Positions 12,712-24,820 of a stretch of DNA of 64,000 nt are shown here, piece after piece. The number at the start of each line of letters is the position of its first letter. The first letter of the stretch is position 1. Made by a program: the position numbers and the translations under genes. This DNA comes from Tyto alba (Eukaryota; Chordata; Aves; Strigiformes; Tytonidae), in the NCBI RefSeq assembly GCF_018691265.1, contig NW_024881316.1, positions 8,802,819-8,866,818 on the forward strand, read 5' to 3'. The notes under the pieces were generated by a model. The model ran no database searches, had not been told where the DNA came from, and was given only the letters and a program-made list of their open reading frames with translations.

Positions 12712-15373
12712 GGATCTACATTTGTAATTTGTCAAGGGAAAGAACTCTTTTCAAATAAAGGCTTTGTTTTGTATTTAAAATAAAGACAGACTGCTTCAGG
12801 GAAGGTGCAGATCCCAGGGTGGAATCTCAGTGCAGCTGAAGCTACAGGAATTTTACAGCTGACTTCAATAAAATAATGGTTTATTTTCCGATTTTCAATT
12901 TAGTTCTTTGCAAGCATCTGTATGCACTTAATTATGTGTGAAAATACTCAAACTGTATGAGAGAGTCAGATTTTTGCATGGGCACATGGACAATTAATAT
13001 AAGATTTTTTTATCACTATCGCCTGACATTAATGACAAGTAACTTCAGTGCAATACATCTTGCTTAATTTTATTGATTTCAGAATATGTCCCACATGGTA
13101 AAGGACTGCAGAGTGGGGTCATATACCTTAGAGTCTTTTCATCTCCTTTGTACATAGTGTGGATTTTAAATATTACACCTGTGGGTTTGCCAGATTTTAC
13201 ATAATCTTTTGTAATTCAAATCTGAAGATTTTGAGAAAGTTTACTTTAATAAATCTAAGAAGAAAGACAATATAATATGCTGTTCTCTAATAATTTTTTT
13301 TCTGTGGTATTCTATGACATTATATGAAGCAGCTTAAGCCATTTCTTAAGATTTTGTTTACTGCATAACCCTCTGAAGAGGGACATTTTCCCGGATCTGC
13401 ATGGGCTTTTAAAAATTCAACACCAGTTTTCTGTCACTGTCTTTCTGTGGGAACCTACCACCTGACCATCCCCCCACCATACTTCCCAAATACACTTTCA
13501 AGCAAATCCAGCTGATTTAGTTAAAATACTTTAATTGGTAGTTTGAGTAACCTTACCTTGTTTTGCCAGACCACTGAGCCCACCTTCCATGACTGAGCCC
13601 AGCAGACCAATAGCCTCCAGCAGAAGAACTAATAAGTAGTTGGTAGGTGTGATATAATATCTTAGACTGCAGCTGCTGTTTCTAAGTGAACATCTGTCTA
13701 CAGACTGCATATCCTACCTTGAAAGAGCTCCGATTCGGTAAATGTTGTTGAGCTTTTCATTCATTCTAGAAAGCGAACTTCAACTCATGGATCACTTTAT
13801 TGAAGTGCCAACACAGCAGCCTTTGGCACACTTCACAATTAAAATATTCAGAGCCAGGAATTGTACATTTCTAACTCAAAGTAATCATAGAGTAATTAAT
13901 CATCTGTATGCCTCTTAGATCAGGATGGGATTAACTTGAGTGTCTGGTGAAATAAAGCCTTTTTTTTTTTTTGTTTGCTTGATGCTATTTTGCATCCTTT
14001 TGTATTAAATATTTCCACATTCATCTATTTTCTTCAGTCTTTTTAGTAGACTAGTCCTGAACAAGACAGTATTTTTCTCCACCAAATTTTTTTTATAGAA
14101 GTCCTTTGGGTAACGAATTAATTATTAGTCCTAGTCCCACTGCTGCACTATACTCTGTAGAAAAGTATAGTTGAGCATTTGTAATCAAAATCCTTGCTTC
14201 TCCTAAATACCAGGAGGACCACTGTTCCCATTGTTCTGCCTCATCAGTCATTACTTGTAAGGACATTAGCTCTGATTTTGAAAATTGTTTGGCTTTTCCA
14301 GAACTTTTTTTTTTTTTTTTTTTTGTAATTAGGTATTTCACCTCTGTTTTTCCATGTCATTTTCACAGAATTAAAATAATTCCATGATGCTTGGTTTTTT
14401 TTTTTTTTTTTTTGTTTGTTTGTTTGGTTTTTTTTTTTTTTTTTGCTTTTGCTTTTCACTATATGATGGGCCCTATGTTGCAGTATAATTTTGATATTAG
14501 ATGGAACAGTTTGTTGCATGTTTATATTGTATTTCTGTATGACATTCTTTTAAAATTCAGTTGTTAAGGAACTATTTCCCCCAGAAGAATTTTACTGAAA
14601 ACTGGCAATAATAGTTACATTTCCAAAGTTAATTTATTTTACTCCTATATATGTATATATATATATAAAAATGTATGTGTGTGACTTACTTAACCCTGTA
14701 TCCTTTTTTCCAAAAATGATCCATATCAGATTTTTAGTGAAAAAAAGGTCATATGTCATTATATATCACATAACCATTCCCCTACTACATCTCCTGACAT
14801 CCAATAGCATGTAGTTTAAGGGCTTTCCTAGATAAGAAATACATCTGGATTACCATGTCTAGAGGCTACTAGAAGAATTTGTCTGTTATGAATCTGCTCA
14901 AGTATGGTCATATTTTTTTTCTTCCCTACAACCCAAGACACTAAGTCCCATAATTTCATTATGCATGTATTGAAAAATACATTTATTTTTAATGTCTTTA
15001 AATATATTTGAAAGGGATTTTCCTTCTTTGTTCTTTTTTAATTAAAGCTACAGGAGATGGAAACACAGAATTTGGAGGGAGTATTAAATCTGATGAAAAT
15101 TTATTGATTCTTTGAAGTAAACTGGAATTCCAAAATAAGCTTTTGCAACCTTGGGCTCTTCTAGATGACAGTAGACTTTTGAAGCTGTGGCTGTGTTTGC
15201 AGATGCTTTTTTCTGAAGAAAGAAACTAATGTTAAGATGAGTTTACTTCCATGAAAATGTCACTGATGCCAAATATTGAATAAACACAAATTACTTCTGC
15301 TGTTGTTTTTGCTTCATCAGTTTGCAATTTCTGTTCCCCTGAGGAACATTCTTTCTCTTGAAAACCAGGTTAT
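12712..15373. other. AT-rich non-coding DNA with poly-T tracts
   Basis: Poly-T runs lie at about 13960-13971, 14305-14324 and 14395-14444, the last interrupted by TTTG units. A small perfect inverted repeat, GTGCCAA/TTGGCAC with an 11-base loop, lies near 13805-13830. A TA-rich tract is at about 14647-14667. No gene was recognised. Confidence 0.65.
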
Positions 15374-15423
15374 ATGTGCAAGTTCCAAGAAATCACAATA
15401 ATGGTGAATTTTTTATTCTTCAG

Positions 15424-15757
15424 TACAGAGGAAAGGAAGAGAATGATGAATAGAATGAAGCATCTCGTGTCAGGTCAAACAAGCATCAGTTCTTTACATT
15501 TGTTGCAGAAATGCACAGACTGTCCAGAAGGCACCTCAGAATCTTTGAGTGTATGGGCCTATGCAAATTTTAAACAGTCCTGTGCTTTTATTGATTTAAT
15601 GGAAACTGAAGATTTCATATCAGTTTCAAGTAATGATAGGGACAAAGAAGTGAAGCAGAAGCTGATCTCTGCATGGAGAAGCATGCAACATTTGCCCAGC
15701 ACATCACCTTCACAAAAAGGAGTGAAAACACTGGGAGTAACCTGTAGAGCTGTCTAA
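15424..15757 (+). other. Weak candidate exon, product unknown
   Basis: A T-rich tract ending in CAG at 15421-15423 resembles a 3' splice site. It is followed by an open frame to a stop at 15755-15757, which belongs to a 127-codon frame starting with ATG at 15374. The predicted segment is of ordinary composition, with a charged start (EERKRMMNRMKH), three cysteines near the middle and a Ser/Thr/Lys-rich tail. I do not recognise a domain or family. No clear poly(A) signal follows closely and no partner exon was found. In AT-rich DNA a frame of this length can arise by chance, so this is a pointer rather than a gene call. Confidence 0.2.
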
Positions 15758-18700
15758 TACCTAATGTGTAAAATTACATTTAGTCAGTTATGTAAGCTTT
15801 TTTGGAGACTGTGATATAGAAATTTAACCATCAGCATCAAGATAGCTTGATGATGGAAGTCATATAGATGGATAGGTAGATTGGATCAAATTCTACTAAA
15901 ATCACAAATACATTGGTTAGCTGCATGCTGATGCACAAGATAAATTGTTTCACTTCGGAAGTTTCTTTCTTTACTCACGAAACTCTACAGTGAAACTGAC
16001 ATCAGTGACTGAAATCCAGTTACAACCTTCTTCTGACCCAGTTTCTCGTTAACATCCATGTGATAATTGCTCCTTCACAGATAAAGTTTGTGTATGGTTT
16101 CTGCTGTCTTAAGTTTCTCAATCTTATTCTAATGCACTTGTGTGTTTCATCCTCCTAATACAAAGCCTTTCAGGTCTCATATTAAACAAGATTCATGCAA
16201 CTTATTCTCTTTGATATTGTTTCACAGTTAGTGATATATTTCACATATGTATTCATTACAATATGAAAACCTTTCTCTGTCTCCACATAGCAAACACTAT
16301 CTATTGGAAAACCTGATGAATTCATGAAGTAGGAGAGAGCTTCTGTGCCATGGGATCACTATAGACCTTGGTATAAACTATTTCTTTCCAGCTGCTGATC
16401 ACTGCAATTGAACCCTGCCTCAGTTTATATCTTGTGTTTTATGCAAGACTGATATTTCACATATTGGAAAACAGGTAATTCAAAACTTCTGGGTACACAC
16501 AAAGAACTCTACTCAGCCTATATCACATTTATCTGGAGATTAAGTCCCAGAGAGAAATTATTTCCTTGTGCTCCTCAGGTGCTTGTATGCAGTCTTGTTC
16601 TAGATCGAAAGTTTTGTGAACCCATAAGCATGGTCTTCATCATTTCTTCTATTATGTGAACATGTTCTCAACTAGTGGATGGAGGTGCCTAGTGAATTCT
16701 ATTTGTTCTCTCAGTTGTCCAAGGTAGATACCTGGCTTTTCTTCTGGTGCTGCCCAATTTCCCAGTACTTATGGGGAGAAGACATAGTTGCATTAGGTAG
16801 AACAACATTGTATCCTAAGGATTTATGTGGCTTCTTATCTCTCTCCATTGACAGTATGAAAAAATTAGAAGGTGGAGTTGGGGAGTTTAAATATTTTCTT
16901 TAAGGATAGATGCCTAGAATTTTGTTGAGATACTATGAATGCTGGAAAAATGTTATTATTTTGTAAGTTGTATCTAATTAAAATGGTTTTCAGATATATG
17001 CAGCTCACTGGTATTACTATAATAAAAATAATACAAATAATACATAAAAATATGGAAGCATTTAAAGCAAGATGTTATTCAGAGTTAAATGAGTGATATT
17101 TCTTAATATTGACTCTTTTCTACTTTAAATGCACTGAAGAACAGTGGAAGTATTTACAATTTTTATAGTGGTCAGTATTGTCATTCAGGTATCCTATGTT
17201 GCTGATAAATATAAGGAGTTAAGACATCTTATGTTTAAATACAGTAATTGGAGTACCAGAAAAGGTTAAGATAAAAATACATGGAGTTCAGTACATGTTA
17301 AGATGTCAGCAGAGTATGTTGGCCTAGCCATATTGCAGTACTGCTTTGATTAGACAACCTATGGCATGCAAATTGTCTCTGTCTGAACCTGGACAGATTA
17401 TCACTACACCACATTGCAGACTGCTGTCTGAAATGTCATGGATTTTTGAAGTGAATATATTTGTGTCACCTGAGTTATTGTTTAATTTTCTCAGTAACCT
17501 GGGAGAGAGCATTGTTGTCTCAGTTATACTTTCAGTCTTTCTTCATAACCATAACAGGTAGAACTGTATTTACTTTTTAAAACAAACAAACAATAAAGAA
17601 GTCTGTAGTAGACAACAATTTTTATTCTTCTATGGGAATCTTAGCTAGCTTCTCCTAAATTCTGTACAGTAGGAGCCAGCAATGGAAAACAGTGGTCCCA
17701 TACCACACCACAACCCGCACAGACTCCGACTCGTTCACACAAGGTTATGAAGCTCTAATCGAAACTGAGTAAAAATATGAAAATTTCTGTTACTATCTTA
17801 CTCAGTGTTATAGCTTACAGTTCCAGCAGACATTTGAAACTACTATGTTCTCACCACTGAAACTGCCTCTTTAGACTTCACAAATTAGGAATCTTCAAGT
17901 ACTGCCAAAATAATGTATTTTCAAAATGCAGCTGAAAATTGTAAGGTCCAGATTAATTGCTCCTAGTTGAAATTATTAAATTATTAAATATGACTGAAAT
18001 AGAACTGAAAAGATGTTTATGCTGAATAGAAATAAAACTTTGACTGTTATTTTCACTAACCAAAACAACAACTTAGCTGTACATAGATGAGTAGGAAGTT
18101 GCTGAGTTCTAGACCATCAGGGTAGCTTAAAAACTGTGATATGAGTCTGATTAAATATATGAAAATATCAGAGTCACTGAACATTGCCAGGATGAAAGTC
18201 TCAATTAAACCTTTAGCATCCTCAATATTTCTGGTTTCCCATCTGGGCGATTGCACTCATAATGTAGGGCAAGATTAATATATGATTAACCAATTAATTA
18301 GTTTCTACCATATGTGAAAACCTTTGGCATGAAACATCTCCCTAGCTATTAAAGGTGACTAAAAGTACAACTAAAGGACAAAGGGGAAGAGTACTCAAAG
18401 TGAAAATCACACTCTCACTTACCTTTGTCGTAATTATAGCTCATATCAAGTTCAATTTTCCTGAGTAGTACGCAATGAAACATCCATATAGTACAATGTG
18501 GAAAGTTCCCTGTGGGCTTAAATTTACTGCTATGTTTTATATTCACTTTTAAAAGAAGTCAAGCATAAAATTTACTCATGTAGGTCCCTTTGCACCTATT
18601 ATAGCAGAGGGCAGGGATCATATTTAGCTCTTGATTACACATGTGCAAGGTTTCTGACTTTAGTAAAATTTCATATGTGAATACAAAATAAAAGTGTGTC

Positions 18701-21700
18701 TCATAATGTATTCTTCATTTTCTCTGTTCCCTCTGTAGAGGAGGAACCAAATCAGGCAGACAGAGTCAGTTCTGCAGGTTACGCAAATAAAGATTAATTT
18801 GAACAACTATTGGCTCTCTGCATGGAGAAAAACTTGCACCCTAAACCGACAAACCTTAAGTTTCAAACTCTGTTAAAAATAGTACTTGAAGTGGACTGAT
18901 AGCTTGTGAGAGGTATCATGTGGTACTTTTTAGTGGTGTAGTAAAACTTTTCACCTAACAAAATATTCCAAAAACCTTTTAAATTGTTTGAAATCCTGAT
19001 TTAGGACATTACCCTTGTTTTTATACAGCTTTATAGAATCTTGATTGACAAAAATCTGTATAACACTGTGCAAAAATTGATGGAAGTGATATATATAAAC
19101 TCCGCCTGTACAGAGAGTGCTCATTTGTTGCAAATGTGTGCAAGGTGTTAGGACAGACTAGAACTGCTTGCTCTAAGAGAGAAGTGGAACTTTATACCTC
19201 TGCTCAAACAAGTAAGCAGGATTGGTATCCTTATTACAACGTCTTTGAAGCACGTGGCTTGTGCAAGTCACTGAGTATATTGCATGTTGATTCCTTCCTA
19301 ACAAAAGAGAAGTAATATGCAGAAGTGGTAACCTAGTCATACTACTCTGCGGTTGGTACAATTTATTTGCGGTACTATGTTAGAAGCAGTATCTGAAATC
19401 ACAGTCTCACATGGTGATTGCTAATACAGAACCAATATGTGCAAATTAGGGCTTTGTAGGTAAAAATGAAGATAAGGCTGATGTCTTAGAAAACTTTACC
19501 CTTAGTGTTACTCTACCAATGCATTTTCCTGTCCTACTAAAATGAAAATAACTGCTAATCAGCAGTAAGCAAAATTGGAAATTTTCATTTAAAACTTCTG
19601 GTTGTCGATAAATGACTTCTTATCACAAATGAGATATTTAAATATTTTTAAGAAGTGGATTTTTTCAGCATAATCTTTCCTTGATAAAAAGCTGACAGAA
19701 ATACAAAAGAACTTTTCTGATATATTTATTAATATTAGGTCAGATTTGAAAGTAGAGGATTTAAAACTCAATCCTAGTACAGTAAATAGTGAGGATGCTA
19801 AAAAAAAAAAAAAAAGAGTCATTCAAGTATAGAATTCACAAAATGAAAAGAATGGTGGCATTTTGAATTTTTTAATGAGACTCAATTTGTTTAGGCAGCT
19901 TTACTGTTTTTTCTGAAAAGCAGAAAATGCACTGGCATTAAAAGCAACTGATCTATATAAACTTTGCTTCCTGATTATTAAAAGAACCACAGACCACATT
20001 GGAAAAACTTTATCAAACAGGAAAACTTATCACTTCCCATGTGTTTCAAGAGCCTCCAGGGGTTTATTGCCCTTTCTGAAAACACCATAATCAAGAATAA
20101 CTTGATAACTAAAATTCTGTCTGGATATTATTGCCTTAAAAATTATTAAGTTGCTTTACAGACCTCATACCCTGTAGGGCTTAAATTTATAGAACTTTTT
20201 TTTCTAAACAGTTGTAAACATTTACAATATTACATTGCAAAATACTTGTCCAAACAATTGTTGTATTAACTGTATGGAAAACAAGAAGCAAGATGTCATA
20301 AAGTTGACAGAGAAAGAAAAAATATGTAGATATTTTTTCTCACTCTATAAGATGTACAAAAAACTTACAAGGAAAATGTTTTGGTTTTCTTAATACTGGA
20401 CATGTCTGTGAAGCATGTGTTGCATTTTTTTCACATTCAACCACGGTAATTGTTTCTTAGTGCATTTGTGCACTCTCCAGATGAATAAACAAAAACATTA
20501 TCTCTACATGTAGTTGAATGTTTAGACGGTGTTCAAACTCAAGCTCTTAAATTTAAGGCTTTCTCAACCCCTTAAATCCACATAAACAGGGAAAAGTTGA
20601 AGGCCTAACTTGTAGCAGATATCTAACTCTAAATCTCACTGGGGGTTAGGTATCTGGGTGTCATATGAGGTTTTAAAATATGTCCCCTTAGACTTCTGGA
20701 TTAAAGCAGTCTGAAATTCAGACAGGGAGAGAACTTGCAGCTCTTGTTTAACAAACTATTTTCATTAAACTATCCTTGCAGTATCTTTTTGTACATTTTT
20801 CTTCTACGATACTATCTTTTACACTGACCTCTCTTTATATTATTAACATGAAGGGGTGCTTTGAGTTTTCAACATGTTTAAAAAACGAGGTTAAATAACA
20901 GTCTAGATAGGAAAAGAAAAGGAGTACAACATTAAAACAGTCAAGGAAAAGGACTTCTCAATTCTGTAAGTAGAGCTGGTGTAATACCTAAATATAAGTA
21001 AATAAATAGTATTTAATAAATAAATAAATACATAAATAACATACATTTGGTACTATAATAGTTTTTTAGGTGGCCAGACAAACTGTTAGTCGGAATAAGT
21101 TTTTTGGAACTTTTTCTTCCTTTGGCCCTTCAGACGTACCAGGAAGAACAGACAGCAATTGAGTTACTTCTGCTCTAGCTCCTGCAGTGGAACTGAACTT
21201 ATAGTTTTAGGTAAGAAAATTTCAGTTAATAAATACTGTGAGACGTTGCTAGCTCCTGAAACAAAGCAAATGAGGTTCCTGCCCACGTGAGACCATAATA
21301 TTTATTTTTAAAGTGGCTGTATTGTTTACTAAAAGTACATACTTGTATTTCAAAATAGATTGGCAGTATTGAAATTCTCTTGATTCAAAGAAGGCATTGC
21401 CAATGGCCTAACCATTGCAATCTCTGTTCATCTCTACAGAATCCAGGCTACTCCTGGGCCACTTTTGAATTAGATGTTTTTCAAATTAAGAGCACCAATG
21501 GAAAGTACTGAGAGTTTTGTCTCCTTTTCAGTGGTTACACAGAAAGCAGGAAGGTTTTTAATGCAGACTTAAAGAGTAGAAGTAAAAATTTCCCATACTG
21601 CTCTACGACAATAAAAACCAGTCAATATGTAGACATGCACTTTGTAGATGTAAGAACAAAATGTAATTATGTTATATCTTAGTACTAAATTGTATGTGAA

Positions 21701-22689
21701 ACTGGTTTTTAAATTAAAATAAATATACAAAGAGTACAAAAGTTTATAGCATATACTGGCAATATCAGAAAACAAATGAGGTAATAGATCTTATCTGCTG
21801 AAGAGGAAATATTTAGTTCCACCCACATTTGAAACGTTATTCTCTTCTATTCACTTGATGAGGAACAAAGAGCAAGTAACAATTTATTTTGTGTTTGGAA
21901 TTATTCCTTTTTTTTACCCTGTGTTGACATATTGCTTAATCTTGGCTCTTCCACAAAGAAGTGCATACCATAAAATACAATTAAAACTAGCCTTTGTCCA
22001 TGAAAGACGATATGCAGATTAATTTTATTTCATTTAAGTTTATTGGGAAATTGTCTGCAGAACTGATTCTAATTTCTGTGGAAAAAATACCATTGAATTC
22101 AGGCAAAAATCTGATTGAATTTTTCTTCTCAGAAGAATGAAACTCTACAGTTTCCTTTTGGAAAAACAAGCAAGTATTTTTTTGAATAGCTAAAGAGGAA
22201 CCCCTCTCTCAAGCTCATGGATCTCATTGATCTAGATTCTGGGACCACTGACTCTAAGTCGGCCTGAAATACATGTCTGAGTCTTTCCCTGAAGGATTTC
22301 ATTTTAAAGACACTTCCATTTCCTAAATGAAAGACATCTGAACAACTTAGTGCGGAAGACTGACAGGCTTCTTCTGATTCATGCAATTGATAAATCCAGT
22401 GCAACATAGGAAATTAAATCCAACATAGGCAACTGGTTCCATCATAATTCAATTTAGAAGAGAAAGAATCACCTGCAATGTTGTAAGAACAGTTTATTTT
22501 CCATGTGCCCCTGCCTCTGTGGCTAATACTGTCCATTCTGATTAACAGTGGTGGCAGAAGGTGGAGAGAAGAGGGGAACTTGTGCACAAATTTGGGATTA
22601 TTCTGTGTTATTCTAAAGCCAGGTGAATTCATATCAATACCTTGGTAATCATAGCACAGGAGCAGACTTGTCTTTCCACATTATTCTTT
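15758..22689. other. AT-rich non-coding DNA, no gene seen
   Basis: Open frames are short and lack recognisable motifs. Simple-sequence landmarks are an A-run at about 19800-19815 and AAAT/AATA units at about 20998-21040. Nothing in the stretch matches the CR1 or LTR signatures seen elsewhere in the window. Confidence 0.65.
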
Positions 22690-22822
22690 AATTGTAGTAT
22701 CTAGTAAATGCTTGCTTTAGAAAACACTGGTTGAAATTCTGTGGTTTCTGTCATGCAGGAGGTTAGGCTAAGGAAATATAATGGTTCTTTTGGCCTGGAA
22801 ATCTGTGAATCCATAAAAATCG
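22690..22822 (+). mobile_element. Old CR1 LINE fragment, 3' end
   Basis: The segment reads like a diverged CR1 3' terminus. It has CATGCAGGAGGTTAGGCTA, then TGGTTCTTTTGGCC and the tail AATCTGTGAATCCATAA. These correspond to the familiar CR1 ending (GGAGGTTAGACTAGATGA, then GGTCCCTTCTGGCC, then short ATCTATGA-type repeats). The order of blocks and the plus orientation are clear. The left edge is approximate because the 5' part fades into background. Non-LTR retrotransposons of this type usually leave 5'-truncated copies, and this one is dead. Confidence 0.72.
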
Positions 22823-23745
22823 GATTAGATGAAAACTGACGACCTAGAGCTAAAAGATTCTGTGCCCCATTAATAACCTTCTAAAAGAACTGGCCCAGTA
22901 AATCAATTTTTTTTTCTCTACTTTATTTTTCTCTGGTAATATTAATACCAGAAAAATAAACTTTTGAGAGTTCAAAGATTCAGTGCAGTCAATATAAACA
23001 GCTAAGTGCTCAGATGGTTATCTAAAGCTTTTATGAATCTCCAAACCCTTGGATATATATTTTCTTCTTATCACTTCATTTTTTAACTATATTTCATGAA
23101 ATAATTTTACTTCATTGAGTTTGTTTCTGTCACATGATTTTCAGTCCTGAATTATCACAATTTTTCAAACAACTAGGCAGTTTGGTAATGAGAGCTGGCA
23201 GAGGAAGAACTGTATATTTCTAACTAAAGGCTCAATTCTGCTAATGTTTGAGCACTTACTTAGCATAAGAGTATGCTCGAATCCCAGTGCTGACAACAAG
23301 ACTTCAGCACATATTTATGCAATAAGTTGAATGGCAATATATTTGCTGACCTCCCAATGCTACTCTTATGCTTATATATCTGTAAAAAGATGAGAACTAG
23401 CTAATAGGATATAATATGAGAGAAGATAAAAAAATATTGATATGCAACTAAGGGAAGAAAAAATCAGGCTTTCACAATTCAGACAGTGCTATTCTGAGTC
23501 CTCCTGACACAGGGAAGCACACAGACAACTCTCTGCTGTCTGAGCAGTGCTGTCCCAGGATAACCAGATTAATTATTTATGGTAAAGGAGTAACTGGGTT
23601 TTGGTGTGAGTCAGAGAAGCATCCCAGCACTTCTGTATCATTAATATTCATAGCAAACAAGTTAAGGCAGCCTTCCAGGATGTCCTGGATGTCCTGGACT
23701 GATCGTTGGGAAAATCTAGACCAAGAAAAATAAGCATGATCCTTC
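22823..23745. other. Non-coding DNA, no gene seen
   Basis: Single-copy looking sequence. The part at about 23540-23640 contains AATTATTTATGG and balanced composition of the kind often seen in conserved non-coding elements, but conservation cannot be judged from one sequence. No gene was recognised. Confidence 0.55.
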
Positions 23746-23906
23746 CAACCTGTCCTGGATTTCTGTGTGGGGGTGGGGATTTTTAGTAGCAGGGCAGGGG
23801 GCTATTGCAGTGGCCCCCTGTGAGAAGCTTCTCGAAGTTCACCTGGTTCCAAATCACCCCCAACTCTGCACCAAGGTCGAGCTAATCGGCTGTGCCTCTG
23901 CAATAA

Positions 23907-23916
23907 CATATTTAAG
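23907..23916 (+). promoter_or_regulatory. TATA-like element of LTR copy 1
   Basis: CATATTTAAG sits in the same place as in the other two family A copies. The upstream CCAAT motif seen in the copy at 39.3 kb is changed here to CTAAT, so this promoter may be weaker. Activity is inferred from LTR structure only. Confidence 0.5.
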
Positions 23917-24636
23917 AAGGGACCTGATGAGAAGGAGTCGGACTTGTGAAGAGGAGTTGCAGCAGCTGCGTGAACACCAAAGTCAGTGGAGAAACAGAAG
24001 AAGAAAGGAGCAGGGAAGTGTGCCAGAGCAGAGACTCCCCTACACCCTGTGGTGAGATGGCAGGGTGGCTCACCCTGCCACCCATGAAGGTCTATGGTGG
24101 AGCAGACACTGATTTATGGCCTGTGAGGGGTCTGGTAAGGCTGACTAAGGTGGCTGTGCCCAAAGGAGGCTGGGATCTTGTAGGAAAAAGCAGCCCCCAT
24201 TGTTGTAGTTTGACACTGGGATGATTGCAGCATGTGAGGGTGTCTCATGCTGGAGCAGCTCAGAAAGGGCTGCAGCTCATGGGAGGGACTCCAGTTGGAG
24301 AAAGTTGATGTCTGATGCCAGAACAGTGTGGGGAACACTGCGGCCTGTGGGAGGGACTCACATCAGAGAAAGTTTGTGAAGGACTGTCTCCTGCAAGAGG
24401 GGACCACGCTGGAGCAGGAGGACACGTTCCAGAAGCTCCCCACACTGAAGATGGAAGAAGCGGCAGCACTGACTGCACCCCCCATTCCCTGCCCCTGTGC
24501 TGATGGGAGGAGGAGGTAGAGATATCGGGAGCAGAGCTGAGCCCGGGAAGAAGGGAGGGGTGGGGGGAAGATGTTCTCAAGATGTGGCAATGCTTCTCAC
24601 TGTCTTACTCTGTTAAGTGTTGTTGTTAGTGTCTGT

Positions 24637-24642
24637 AATAAA
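24637..24642 (+). other. Poly(A) signal of LTR copy 1
   Basis: AATAAA is followed within 20 bases by a T-rich tract, in the position equivalent to the AATAAA of the copy at 39.3 kb. It could end transcripts passing through on the plus strand. Confidence 0.6.
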
Positions 24643-24820
24643 TGTTCTTTTTTTCTTCCCTTAACAAGTCTACCTTTTTCCCATGACCATAATGCCCTCC
24701 CTGTCCTATCTTGAATCTCAAGCCTGGCCTATTTTCCCCTTCTCATTGCTGGGGGGGAAGGGAGGGGAAAGCAGCTGTGTGGTGCTTAGTTACCCTCTGA
24801 CCTCAACCCACAACACAACC

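Larger units (their letters stand above)
23751..24815 (+). mobile_element. Solo ERVL-like LTR, family A, copy 1 (1065 bp)
   Basis: It starts TGTCCTGGAT and ends CCCACAACA. A perfect 5-bp target duplication, CAACC, lies at 23746-23750 and 24816-24820. The left part has the G-rich block GGGCAGGGGG, the promoter-like region at about 23885-23920 and a long GC-rich middle. An AATAAA lies at 24637-24642, followed by a T-rich stretch, so the U3-R-U5 order is plus strand. It aligns along its length with the LTR at 39266-40340, sharing for example ACATATTTAAGAAGGG, and less closely with the one at 45719-46684. No retroviral genes adjoin it. Length, TG...CA ends and the 5-bp duplication fit the avian ERVL-like group, and that assignment is inference. 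The ORFs in it are not genes. Confidence 0.9.

Noticed and set aside
13805..13830. Small hairpin GTGCCAA/TTGGCAC as a microRNA
   Set aside because: The stem is only 7 bp, far shorter than a pre-miRNA stem of about 25-30 bp.
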